From Winogradskyella sp. (lineage in GTDB: Bacteria; Bacteroidota; Bacteroidia; Flavobacteriales; Flavobacteriaceae), in contig NZ_RHLG01000001.1 in assembly GCF_003712105.1 (NCBI RefSeq), positions 620,001 to 684,000 of the forward strand: a DNA stretch of 64,000 bases, given 5' to 3'. Under the pieces are notes generated by a model that was not told the DNA's origin, searched no databases, and worked only from the letters and a program-made list of their open reading frames with translations. Below are positions 1-7,800 of this stretch, in pieces (positions within the stretch are counted from its first letter, which is position 1; every line of letters starts with the position of its first letter). The translations under genes and the position numbers were made by a program.

Positions 1-1
1 A

Positions 2-544
2 ACAGCTCTAAATGCGAATTGGAATGTTGTTGGTGTGGAACCTAATCAAGGCGCTCGTGATATTGCAAACAGCAAAACAAATAATAAGGTATATGATGTT
101 GAATCCTTACCTAATTTAGAGCCTAATAGTTTTGACGTAATTACACTTTGGCATGTTCTTGAGCATTTACCAAATTTAGATGACCATATAAGCGTCTTTA
201 AAAAGCTATTAAAACCCAACGGGAAAATTGTAGTAGCAGTTCCTAATTACAAAAGCTATGACGCGGCGTATTATAAATCATTTTGGGCGGCTTATGATGT
301 GCCTAGACATCTTTGGCATTTTTCTCAAAAAGGTATTCAGCGAATATTTGAGGCCAAAAAGCTTTTACTGGAAAAAACTCAGCCAATGATTTTTGACGCC
401 TATTATGTCAGTCTATTATCGGAAAAATATAAAAATGGTTTTATGAATCCGTTTAAGGCATTTTGGATAGGTTGGCGATCTAATCGTAAAGCAAAACACT
501 CTAGAGAGTTCTCTTCTCTTATTTATGTGTTCAAAAACGCGTAA
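2..544 (+). CDS. SAM-dependent methyltransferase, 5'-truncated by window edge
   Basis: The frame is open from base 2, so the start lies outside the window; the GTG at 35 is internal, because the in-frame residues before it (NWNVVGVEP) form the usual end of strand beta-2 in class I methyltransferases. The acidic residue of GVEPN would bind the ribose of S-adenosylmethionine. FDVITLWHVLEHLPN further on is the typical post-motif of the Methyltransf_23/11 families. The remaining part ends with a basic C-terminus. The substrate cannot be told from the sequence; relatives in flavobacteria act on small molecules or glycans. The family call is firm and the substrate is unknown. Confidence 0.85.
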   Translation, partial: TALNANWNVVGVEPNQGARDIANSKTNNKVYDVESLPNLEPNSFDVITLWHVLEHLPNLDDHISVFKKLLKPNGKIVVAVPNYKSYDAAYYKSFWAAYDVPRHLWHFSQKGIQRIFEAKKLLLEKTQPMIFDAYYVSLLSEKYKNGFMNPFKAFWIGWRSNRKAKHSREFSSLIYVFKNA

Positions 545-634
545 AACGAATTTTAAGGCGATTTAAGAACGCTTTAGCTATTAGCTTAATAAATCCTATT
601 AAGCATTTTTAAAGCTAAAAGAATAGGCGCGATA

Positions 635-670
635 CAAGACTCTTTTTTATTGATAAAATTTATAGTCTTG
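635..670. repeat. Imperfect inverted repeat in the intergenic gap
   Basis: Arms CAAGACT (635-641) and AGTCTTG (664-670) are perfect reverse complements. They enclose a second inner pair, TTTTAT (645-650) and ATAAAA (653-658). It lies between the methyltransferase and the OmpH-like gene, just upstream of the putative -33 element. It could be a weak terminator or an operator; no T-run directly follows the outer arm. Confidence 0.35.
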
Positions 671-674
671 ACAC

Positions 675-708
675 TTTGTTATAAATTTTTTTAATAGTGA
701 ATAATTTG
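675..708 (+). promoter_or_regulatory. Putative Bacteroidota promoter for the OmpH-like gene
   Basis: TTTG at 675-678 and TAATTTG at 702-708 are separated by 23 bases, close to the Bacteroidota -33 (TTTG) and -7 (TAnnTTTG) layout. The -7 box is one base short of consensus and the spacer is long. The next start codon is at 765. Confidence 0.35.
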
Positions 709-764
709 CATAAAATGCTAGTCAACTTTTATACATTTGCCAAAATTTAATTTTTATAAAAATC

Positions 765-1289
765 ATGAAAAATATAATTGGACTTTTACTAATTGCTGTT
801 TTATTTTCTTCATGCCAAGAGCAAAAGAAAATAGGCTTCATAAATAATGGAGATGTAATTAATGATTATCAAATGAAGATTGATATTGAAGCATCTTTTA
901 AAGTTAAAAAAGAAGCTTTTGAAAAAAGAATGGACAGTATAAATAGAGACTTTCAAGTAGAGGTAAAGGCATTTCAATTGGCATCTAATAAAATGTCTCA
1001 GAAAAATGCGCAAGAAAAATATAATGAGTTAGGACAAAAAAATCAGCAACTAACACAACAGTTCCAAATAGAACAACAGGTTATGCAGCAAGCTTTTGCT
1101 TCAGAGATAGACTCAATTGTAAGTAAGGTTAATGATTTTGTTAGTGATTATGGCAAGAAAAATGGCTATGCTTTTATTCTTGGTCAAAATGAAGCGGGTA
1201 GCGTAATGTATGGAGAAGAGATAAGTGATTTAACCAAAATAATCACAGACGAGCTTAATGCTGCTTACAAACCAGATTCAAAGGAGTAA
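765..1289 (+). CDS. OmpH/Skp-family periplasmic chaperone-like lipoprotein
   Basis: The 174-residue protein starts with a lipoprotein signal peptide (hydrophobic residues 3-15, lipobox ending at Cys17). A long, Gln- and Lys-rich helical region (about residues 40-125) follows, and then a short C-terminal segment with FILGQNEAGSVMYG, which resembles the end strand of OmpH/Skp. Skp-like proteins hold outer-membrane proteins during transit through the periplasm. Length and helix layout fit the family, but the lipid anchor differs from soluble Skp, so the chaperone role is inferred. It stands alone, with a convergent neighbour 32 bases downstream. Confidence 0.8.
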   Translation: MKNIIGLLLIAVLFSSCQEQKKIGFINNGDVINDYQMKIDIEASFKVKKEAFEKRMDSINRDFQVEVKAFQLASNKMSQKNAQEKYNELGQKNQQLTQQFQIEQQVMQQAFASEIDSIVSKVNDFVSDYGKKNGYAFILGQNEAGSVMYGEEISDLTKIITDELNAAYKPDSKE

Positions 1290-1321
1290 AACAGACTACA
1301 AACAAAATAAATCATTGATAG

Positions 1322-2485
1322 TCAGGCTTTTGATTGACTTTTTTTGTGGAGCAATCGCGTCAATTTTATAGATAAATCGGTAAGTATAATCTTGGAATTA
1401 CCATTGCGTTCTATATGATAAATAGCATCTTGAAGCTCATTAGTAATCTCTAAAATATTGGTGTCATGAACAAAAGGTGCAAACTTTTCTAACTTAAAAT
1501 CACTTGATTTAGATTCTAAATACACCAAATCATTAGCGCTATAATTTAGCAATAGTGCTTGTCTAAAGTAATTGATACAAAAGTGTAAAAATTGCTTTTG
1601 TGTTTCGCGTCCTGTTTTCGCAATCTCCTCGGACCACGCAATTAAATCTCTAATAGCAGACTTATTTCCTTTTGCTTTAAAAGCAGAGCGCACCCATATA
1701 ATAAACCACTTTTCAAATTGAATATCCTCGCTATCTTGATAAACTAAATCGCAAGCCTTATTAAAATTACCGTTTGCTTGTTGTGCAATTTTGCTAGCAA
1801 CACTTGTATCAATACTATACTTATCGACCAAAGCATCTGTAATAATGACTTCAGATAGTAGAGGAAAATGTAGAACTTGGCAGCGAGAGCGTATAGTGCT
1901 AATAATTTGCTCTTCATCCTCAGCAATAAGAATAAATATGGTTTTCTCTGGTGGCTCTTCAACAAGCTTCAAGAGTTTATTGGCGCAAGCAGTATTCATC
2001 TTTTCTGCCATCCAAATAATCATCACCTTGTAGCCGCCTTCATAAGATTTTAAGCTCAGAGATTTCACAATATCAAGCGCCTCGTCAACACCAATTTGTC
2101 CTTGCTTATTATCTACACCAAGAAGCTTATACCAATCAAAAAGGTTTCCATAAGGTTGTTGGTCAATAAGTTGCCGCCATTCTTCTAAAAAATGACTTGA
2201 AACAGGGTGGCGTTTTACCTTATCATTGGTTGTAACAGGAAAAGCAAAATGTAAATCTGGATGAGAAAGGTTGCTAAATTTTAAATTACAACTTTCATTA
2301 CCATCAGTATTTTCAGAATTTTTATTGCTACATAAAATGTATTGCGCGTATGCAATTGCCATAGGTAAAGTCCCAGAACCTTCTGGTCCAACAAACAATT
2401 GCGCATGAGGAATTCTCCCAGCATCAGCACTTTTTGTGAGATGATTTTTTATATGGTTTTGCCCTAAAATTTCTGAGAATAGCAT
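1322..2485 (-). CDS. holB: DNA polymerase III subunit delta'
   Basis: This 387-residue AAA+-like protein matches the clamp-loader delta' subunit that helps load the sliding clamp on DNA. Near the N-terminus LFVGPEGSGT resembles a Walker A loop but has Thr where the Lys should be, which fits the non-ATP-binding role of delta'. NKLLKLVEEPPEKTIFILIAEDEEQIISTIRSRCQ, read in pieces, holds the conserved EEPP and the SRC sensor motif of the family (about residues 165-200). The cysteines expected for a zinc module are reduced. It is monocistronic; a -7-like box lies only 5 bases from the ATG. Confidence 0.93.
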   Translation of the reverse strand: MLFSEILGQNHIKNHLTKSADAGRIPHAQLFVGPEGSGTLPMAIAYAQYILCSNKNSENTDGNESCNLKFSNLSHPDLHFAFPVTTNDKVKRHPVSSHFLEEWRQLIDQQPYGNLFDWYKLLGVDNKQGQIGVDEALDIVKSLSLKSYEGGYKVMIIWMAEKMNTACANKLLKLVEEPPEKTIFILIAEDEEQIISTIRSRCQVLHFPLLSEVIITDALVDKYSIDTSVASKIAQQANGNFNKACDLVYQDSEDIQFEKWFIIWVRSAFKAKGNKSAIRDLIAWSEEIAKTGRETQKQFLHFCINYFRQALLLNYSANDLVYLESKSSDFKLEKFAPFVHDTNILEITNELQDAIYHIERNGNSKIILTDLSIKLTRLLHKKSQSKA

Positions 2486-2489
2486 GCTG

Positions 2490-2497
2490 CAAAACTA
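2490..2497 (-). promoter_or_regulatory. -7 box for holB
   Basis: On the minus strand the sequence reads TAGTTTTG, an exact TAnnTTTG match, ending 5 bases before the holB ATG. A TTG lies 25 bases upstream (2523-2525), longer than the usual 19-23 spacing. If real, the transcript would be leaderless or nearly so. Confidence 0.4.
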
Positions 2498-2579
2498 GGT
2501 AATTTATTTATGAGTTTGTGTGCAATTGTATAAGGATAGCTTTAATTTAAACAATAAATAGAAACCAAAGGTTATTTGT

Positions 2580-2611
2580 TTTGCCTAATGAAAGCCATGA
2601 CATTATATTTG
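2580..2611 (+). promoter_or_regulatory. Bacteroidota-type promoter of pgk
   Basis: TTTG (2580-2583) and TATATTTG (2604-2611) are separated by 20 bases and match the -33/-7 consensus exactly. The pgk ATG follows at 2630, giving a leader of only about 12-15 bases. This placement also argues against longer in-frame starts upstream, which would overlap the promoter. Confidence 0.7.
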
Positions 2612-2629
2612 CTACATAAATATGCTATA

Positions 2630-3817
2630 ATGAAAACCATAAACGATTTCAATTTTAAAAATAAAAGAGCACTTATTCGTGTAGATTTTAATGTGCCTTT
2701 AGATGATAGTTTTAATGTTACTGACGACACAAGAATACAATCGGCTAAACCAACAATTACCAAAATTCTTGAAGATGGTGGAAGTTGTGTGTTAATGTCA
2801 CATTTAGGCCGTCCAAAAGGGGTACAAAGTGAATTTTCTCTAAAACATATTGTAAATAATGTTGAAGACATTATTGGGGTCAAAGTTGCTTTTGCTGACA
2901 ATTGTGTTGGTGAAGCAACCGAGAGTTTAGCAGAAAACCTTAAGCCGGGCCAAGTCCTTTTATTAGAGAATCTAAGATTTCATGAAGAAGAAAAGAAAGG
3001 TGATCAGGGGTTTTCTGAGCAACTATCTCGCCTTGGAGATATTTATATAAATGATGCCTTCGGTACTGCTCACAGAGCTCATGCCTCAACAACGGTTGTT
3101 GCTCAATTTTTTGAAAATACTAAATGTTTTGGCCATCTATTAGCCCAAGAAATAGACAGCATTAAAAAAGTCATGGAGACAGGAGAAAAGCCTGTTTTGG
3201 CAGTTTTAGGAGGCGCAAAAGTGTCTTCAAAAATTACAATTATTGAGAATATTTTAGATAAGGTAGATCACCTAATTATTGGCGGAGGTATGACGTTCAC
3301 CTTTATTAAAGCTCAAGGAGGAAATATAGGAGATTCTATCTGCGAAGACGATAAAATGGAATTAGCGCTTGATATCCTTAAGCAAGCCAAGGCTAAAAAT
3401 GTAAGTATACATTTACCTATTGACGTATTGGCTGCTGATGCATTTAGCAATGATGCAAATACAGAAGTGATGGATGTAATGCAAATAAAAGATGGATGGC
3501 AAGGGTTGGATGCTGGACCAAAATCTAAAGCAAACTTCCATGATGTTGTTATGAAATGTAAAACCATACTTTGGAATGGACCGTTAGGTGTGTTTGAGAT
3601 GGAAAACTTTTCGAACGGTACAATAGAATTAGGAAACTCAATTGCTGGAGCTACTTCAAATGGTGCATTTTCTTTAGTTGGTGGAGGTGATTCTGTTGCA
3701 GCTGTTAAGCAATTTGGCTTTAAAGACAAAGTGAGTTATGTAAGTACTGGAGGTGGCGCAATGCTCGAAAGTTTAGAGGGGAAAACATTACCAGGAATCG
3801 CCGCGATATTAGACTAA
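2630..3817 (+). CDS. pgk: Phosphoglycerate kinase
   Basis: Phosphoglycerate kinase interconverts 1,3-bisphosphoglycerate and ADP with 3-phosphoglycerate and ATP in cytosolic glycolysis and gluconeogenesis. The 395-residue length is standard. The N-terminal substrate loop RVDFNVPLD is at residues 17-25, SHLGRPKG at 57-64, and the C-terminal nucleotide loop GGGDSVAAV lies near residue 360. I chose the ATG at 2630: the frame extends upstream to a TTG at 2576, but the extra 18 residues are not part of the family and overlap a promoter match. It is a single-gene unit, probably constitutively expressed. Confidence 0.97.
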   Translation: MKTINDFNFKNKRALIRVDFNVPLDDSFNVTDDTRIQSAKPTITKILEDGGSCVLMSHLGRPKGVQSEFSLKHIVNNVEDIIGVKVAFADNCVGEATESLAENLKPGQVLLLENLRFHEEEKKGDQGFSEQLSRLGDIYINDAFGTAHRAHASTTVVAQFFENTKCFGHLLAQEIDSIKKVMETGEKPVLAVLGGAKVSSKITIIENILDKVDHLIIGGGMTFTFIKAQGGNIGDSICEDDKMELALDILKQAKAKNVSIHLPIDVLAADAFSNDANTEVMDVMQIKDGWQGLDAGPKSKANFHDVVMKCKTILWNGPLGVFEMENFSNGTIELGNSIAGATSNGAFSLVGGGDSVAAVKQFGFKDKVSYVSTGGGAMLESLEGKTLPGIAAILD

Positions 3818-3832
3818 CATCTTAATTCTTTC

Positions 3833-3862
3833 TAAACACAAGTAAGATTTGCCCTGTGTTTA
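3833..3862. other. Inverted repeat after pgk
   Basis: TAAACACA (3833-3840) and TGTGTTTA (3855-3862) are perfect 8-base arms with a 14-base loop. No T-run follows, so it is a poor intrinsic terminator; it may be a 3' stability hairpin or chance. Confidence 0.3.
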
Positions 3863-3892
3863 CGTTAATTTAGCTAAAAAGACATACTAGGT

Positions 3893-5560
3893 ATGATTAA
3901 AAAAAGTGCCCTTCTCGTAGTATTATTTTTTGTTGGCTGGATTGCCTTTGCTCAAGAAGAAACCTCTTCAAATACAAAAAAGCGAATCACAGAAAAGGAA
4001 TTTATTAAGGGAAAAGTATATGCTATTGACACAATAATTCAAGGCGTAAAATACTATAAAGAACTTGTTTCTGGCAATGAGAAGAGTTCGAAAACGCCTT
4101 TAGTATCCAATAAAACTATAGACGGAAACCCAACTCAAGAACAGACAATACCTGCGGTACAGGACACTACTAAAATAAAAACATTAGAAGACAACTCGCT
4201 TGCGGCTGAGTATGATGAAAAATGGCTTGAGGACCTTTATGGAAACTCACTCTTTGACACGATTTACAAATCGGTTACTGAGCTAAGTTATGAGCCTGTT
4301 GACTACCCAGAATTATCAACAGACACGCTTAAAGCAAGATTAAATCGCCTTAATGCTAGAACCCCTTTTAATATAGAATACAACCCATCTTTAGAAAGTG
4401 TCATAAAGCGCTATTTAAAAACTCGAAGAACCTCAATGGAAAGATTGATGGGTTTAAGTCATTTTTACTTCCCTATGTTTGAGGAAGCGCTTGACAAAGA
4501 AGATATTCCGCTCGAAGTAAAATATCTAGCCATAGTAGAATCCGCACTAAAACCAAGAGCACGTTCAAGAGTTGGTGCCACTGGACTTTGGCAGTTTATG
4601 TTCGCAACAGGAAAAGAATATGAGCTTAACGTAAGCAGTTATGTAGATGAGCGTCGTGACCCAATAAAGTCTACTGAAGCTGCAGCAAAATACTTAGCAA
4701 GGCTATATAAAATATTTGGAGATTGGGACTTAGCATTGGCATCTTATAATTCTGGACCAGGAAATGTGTCTAAGGCAATTAGGCGTTCTGGCGGTTACAC
4801 CAATTATTGGAATATAAGACCAAACCTTCCACGTGAAACAGCAGGATATTTACCAGCTTTTTTGGCCACGATGTATATTTTTGAATATGCCGAAGAGCAT
4901 GGTTTTAAGCCAGAACGACCACAATATCAATATGTCGAAACTGACACGCTTCTTGTAAAGCAGATGATTACTTTAGATCAGGTTGCTGAGGTTACGGGAG
5001 TTAATATCGAGGCTTTACAATACCTAAACCCGTCGTATAAACTTGATATCATTCCGTATATAAAAGATGAGAATTATACGCTAAGATTGCCAAGAGAAGC
5101 GATCGGACCATTTGTGGCCAATGAAGATAAGATTTATGCTTTTGCAAAAGCCGAGTTTGATAAACGCGAAAAACCACTACCACAATTTTTTGAAAACGAC
5201 ACCAAAGTTAGATATCGAGTGCGCTCTGGAGATTATTTAGGTAAAATAGCCAGAAAGTATGGCGTGCGTGTAAGTCAAATAAAGCGATGGAATGGATTAC
5301 GAAGCAATAACCTAAGTATTGGTCAACGACTAACAATTTATCCAAGAAATCCAGTTGCCAGTTCAAATACACCCACAAAAAGCACAACAAAAAAAGTCGT
5401 ATCTACTGCTGGTAAAAAGACTTACAAAGTTAAATCGGGTGATTCTTTATGGAGTATTGCTCAAAAGTTTTCAGGCGTTTCTGTTCAGAATTTAAAAGAT
5501 TGGAACGATATTAGTAGCAACAAACTCAAAATTGGTACAACTCTTGTTGTCTCTAAATAA
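3893..5560 (+). CDS. Membrane-bound lytic murein transglycosylase (MltD-like) with two LysM domains
   Basis: The 555-residue protein has an N-terminal signal peptide (about residues 1-21), a poorly conserved spacer, an SLT lytic transglycosylase domain (about 190-320) and two C-terminal LysM repeats (about 439-486 and 510-554). The likely catalytic acid is Glu216 in IVESALKP, followed by GATGLWQF and the ASYNSGPGNV motif of family 1 transglycosylases. Such enzymes cleave the MurNAc-GlcNAc bond of peptidoglycan with formation of 1,6-anhydroMurNAc; LysM domains bind glycan strands. The product is periplasmic. The DUF4837 gene follows after 31 bases and may be cotranscribed. Confidence 0.93.
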   Translation: MIKKSALLVVLFFVGWIAFAQEETSSNTKKRITEKEFIKGKVYAIDTIIQGVKYYKELVSGNEKSSKTPLVSNKTIDGNPTQEQTIPAVQDTTKIKTLEDNSLAAEYDEKWLEDLYGNSLFDTIYKSVTELSYEPVDYPELSTDTLKARLNRLNARTPFNIEYNPSLESVIKRYLKTRRTSMERLMGLSHFYFPMFEEALDKEDIPLEVKYLAIVESALKPRARSRVGATGLWQFMFATGKEYELNVSSYVDERRDPIKSTEAAAKYLARLYKIFGDWDLALASYNSGPGNVSKAIRRSGGYTNYWNIRPNLPRETAGYLPAFLATMYIFEYAEEHGFKPERPQYQYVETDTLLVKQMITLDQVAEVTGVNIEALQYLNPSYKLDIIPYIKDENYTLRLPREAIGPFVANEDKIYAFAKAEFDKREKPLPQFFENDTKVRYRVRSGDYLGKIARKYGVRVSQIKRWNGLRSNNLSIGQRLTIYPRNPVASSNTPTKSTTKKVVSTAGKKTYKVKSGDSLWSIAQKFSGVSVQNLKDWNDISSNKLKIGTTLVVSK

Positions 5561-5591
5561 TCAAATTAAAACCAACATAAAACTCAAAAAG

Positions 5592-6569
5592 ATGAAACAT
5601 ATATTCGCTTTTTTCAGCTTGTTATTAGTTCTTAGTTGCAATGGCAAAAAAGATAATGTTAGATACCTATCAGAATCATCAGGAAATATAAATACGATAT
5701 CGGTTGTTGCAGATAATATACTTTGGGAAGATAGAGTTGGAGGCGCAATACGTGGTGTATTAGCCGCTCCGGCAAAAGGACTACCACAAGATGAGCCGAT
5801 GTTTTCTTTAAGGCAAATACCAACTCAGGTATTTGATGGTTTCGCCACCAAAAGCAGAACGATTTTAAAAGTCGAGAAAACAGACACTACAGGTATACTC
5901 ATAAAGAAAAATGTTTACGCTAAACCTCAAACAGTTGTTGTCGTAAAAGGAAAAACAGACCAGGAAATAATTGATTTAATCAAAAATGGCAAATCAAAAA
6001 TAATAGACGCATTTACAAAGCAAGAGGTTTCTGAAAAGTTAAGACGTATCAACAAATCACTTCTTGAGGATGAGGCTATGGAAAACGCATTGGGTATTTC
6101 TATAGACATACCTTCTGTGTATAGAATTGCCAAATCTGATAACGATTTCTTTTGGGTAAGAAAGAGTTTAACAAACAGTATGACCATGGACCTACTGTTT
6201 TACAACTATCCTCTAGACGCTATCCGTGAAGGAGATAGTACTATTGTAGACATTATAAAGATGAGAGATAAAATTGCAGGAGAACGATTGCCTGTTGAAG
6301 ATGATGATAAAATGATAACTGAAAACGCCTACACACCGTCACTTTTTGACGCTATTGTAGATAACAAGCCTGCATATGAAACCAGAGGTATTTGGAAGAT
6401 TGATGACGAGAGAACCTTTATGGCTGGACCCTTTGTAAATTACGCTATTGAAGATAAGGTTAATAATAGATACCTTGTTGCTGAGGGTTATGTCTATGCA
6501 CCTTCTATTGATAAAAGAGAACAAGTTTTTGAACTTGAAGCAATAATTAAATCGATTAAAATTAAGTAA
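5592..6569 (+). CDS. DUF4837 family lipoprotein
   Basis: A 325-residue protein with a short lipoprotein signal (lipobox LVLSC, then GKKDN). The body matches the Bacteroidota-only DUF4837 family in its overall pattern, including VADNILWEDRVGGAIR near the N-terminus and the WKIDDERTFMAGPFVNY segment near the C-terminus. Function is unknown. The frame extends upstream to 5532, but that extension overlaps the transglycosylase and lacks a signal sequence, so the ATG at 5592 is preferred. Its position directly behind a lytic transglycosylase suggests a cell-wall or envelope role; that is inference only. Confidence 0.85.
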   Translation: MKHIFAFFSLLLVLSCNGKKDNVRYLSESSGNINTISVVADNILWEDRVGGAIRGVLAAPAKGLPQDEPMFSLRQIPTQVFDGFATKSRTILKVEKTDTTGILIKKNVYAKPQTVVVVKGKTDQEIIDLIKNGKSKIIDAFTKQEVSEKLRRINKSLLEDEAMENALGISIDIPSVYRIAKSDNDFFWVRKSLTNSMTMDLLFYNYPLDAIREGDSTIVDIIKMRDKIAGERLPVEDDDKMITENAYTPSLFDAIVDNKPAYETRGIWKIDDERTFMAGPFVNYAIEDKVNNRYLVAEGYVYAPSIDKREQVFELEAIIKSIKIK

Positions 6570-6591
6570 CAGAATTTTCAAACGGTATAAA

Positions 6592-6619
6592 AAAAGCCAA
6601 CTCAAACGAGTTGGCTTTT
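6592..6619. terminator. Bidirectional intrinsic terminator
   Basis: A perfect 12-base stem (AAAAGCCAACTC / GAGTTGGCTTTT) with a 4-base loop lies between the convergent DUF4837 and tatA genes. A-run and T-run flank it on both sides, so it can serve both strands. Confidence 0.85.
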
Positions 6620-6638
6620 CTAATATTTTAAAAGATAA

Positions 6639-6809
6639 TTATTCTTTTTTATCCTCCGAAGAATCATCTTTGCTGGCATCTTTAAATTCTTTTATTCCAC
6701 TTCCAAGCCCTTTCATTAATTCAGGTATTTTTTTACCACCAAACAATAAGATTATAGCTAAACCAATGATAACCCATTGCCAAGGACCAATAACTAATAT
6801 AATAGACAT
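6639..6809 (-). CDS. tatA: Twin-arginine translocase subunit TatA/TatE
   Basis: The 56-residue product has one N-terminal membrane helix (about residues 2-22, rich in Ile/Val/Leu), the [21 protein letters not shown] hinge and amphipathic helix of TatA (read as FGGKKIPEL then MKGLG), and an acidic/basic tail. TatA forms the protein-conducting assembly of the Tat pathway for folded proteins in the cytoplasmic membrane. The frame could start at 6839, but the ATG at 6809 puts the helix at the N-terminus as usual. No tatC is nearby, which is normal in this phylum. Confidence 0.92.
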   Translation of the reverse strand: MSIILVIGPWQWVIIGLAIILLFGGKKIPELMKGLGSGIKEFKDASKDDSSEDKKE

Positions 6810-6836
6810 TAAATACATAATAATATAATTAAAGAG

Positions 6837-6844
6837 CAAAGTTA
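6837..6844 (-). promoter_or_regulatory. -7 box for tatA
   Basis: On the minus strand the sequence reads TAACTTTG, an exact TAnnTTTG match, about 27 bases before the tatA ATG at 6809. No clear TTG lies 19-23 bases further upstream. This also supports the shorter start, since the alternative ATG at 6839 would lie inside the box. Confidence 0.4.
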
Positions 6845-6918
6845 GTAATTAAACTTTAATTAGCACGTTATTCAACTAACTTTAGGATTTAATAACATAG
6901 CAATACCCGTATTTTATA

Positions 6919-6926
6919 TACTTTTG
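6919..6926 (+). promoter_or_regulatory. -7 box before the M23 peptidase gene
   Basis: TACTTTTG matches TAnnTTTG and lies 7 bases before the start codon at 6934. I see no good -33 TTTG. If used, transcription would begin almost at the start codon and could feed the long co-directional run of genes that follows. Confidence 0.35.
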
Positions 6927-6933
6927 TCCTTGA

Positions 6934-7800
6934 ATGGCTAAAAAGGAAAAAAATAACAAAGAGTTTAAGAAAAAACTGCTCCATAAGTATCGATTAGTTG
7001 TGTTAAACGAAGATACTTTTGAGGAGCGTTATGCTATTAAACTTAACAGACTTAATGTCTTTGTTTTAACAGCATTATCAGCAATTCTCTTAATAGGCTT
7101 TACAACAATCTTAATTGCTTATACACCTTTACGTGAGTACATTCCGGGTTACTCTTCTACAGCATTAAAAAAGAAAGCGACAACATTAACATACAAGGCC
7201 GATTCTTTACAGCAACAATTACTTATTAATGATAGGTATTATGCATCCATCCGAAAAGTATTAACTGGAGACGTAGCCGAAGTGAACTTTAATAGGGATT
7301 CAATTATCGAGGTGGCTCAAAACGAAGATATCGAAGATGTTTTTCCAAATAAACAAGACTCGTTGTTAAGAGAAAAGGCTGATAAAGAAGATAAATACAA
7401 CCTATTTGATTCGGAAACTGAAGGATCAAGCTTTGTTCTATTTCCGCCGTTAAGCGGTACTATTTCTGAAGGTTATAATCTTGAAGAAAAGCATTACGCA
7501 GTAGATGTGGTAGTACCAGAAAACACACCAGTAAAAGCCACTACAGATGGCACAGTTATTTTTTCGGAATGGACAGTTTCAACAGGTTATGTTGTTATTT
7601 TAGAGCATCCAAATGAGCTTATATCTATATACAAGCACAACGCTTCAATAACTAAAAAACAGGGAGATTTAGTGAAAGCAGGCGAAGTTATTGCTATGTC
7701 TGGAAACACAGGAGATTTAAGCACGGGTCCACATTTACATTTTGAGCTATGGAGCAAAGGCTACCCTATTAACCCAACCAATTTTATTGATTTTCAGTAA
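6934..7800 (+). CDS. M23-family peptidoglycan peptidase (LytM type), membrane-anchored
   Basis: A 288-residue protein with a cytoplasmic basic N-terminus, one membrane helix (residues 41-63), a short helical spacer, and a C-terminal M23 domain. Zinc-binding motifs are present: HYAVD (HxxxD) and HLHFE near the end, so catalytic activity is plausible rather than degenerate. Such enzymes cut peptide cross-links in peptidoglycan or regulate other hydrolases. The stop codon TAA overlaps the next ATG by one base (TAATG), so translation is probably coupled to the GH3-family gene. Confidence 0.92.
   Translation: MAKKEKNNKEFKKKLLHKYRLVVLNEDTFEERYAIKLNRLNVFVLTALSAILLIGFTTILIAYTPLREYIPGYSSTALKKKATTLTYKADSLQQQLLINDRYYASIRKVLTGDVAEVNFNRDSIIEVAQNEDIEDVFPNKQDSLLREKADKEDKYNLFDSETEGSSFVLFPPLSGTISEGYNLEEKHYAVDVVVPENTPVKATTDGTVIFSEWTVSTGYVVILEHPNELISIYKHNASITKKQGDLVKAGEVIAMSGNTGDLSTGPHLHFELWSKGYPINPTNFIDFQ

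Noticed and set aside
1322..2485. Broken delta' subunit because the Walker A Lys is missing
   Set aside because: Delta' does not need ATP binding; the frame is intact and the family motifs are in place.
3313..3729. A 138-codon minus-strand frame inside pgk
   Set aside because: Antisense to conserved pgk coding; Pro/Ser-rich composition without any motif.
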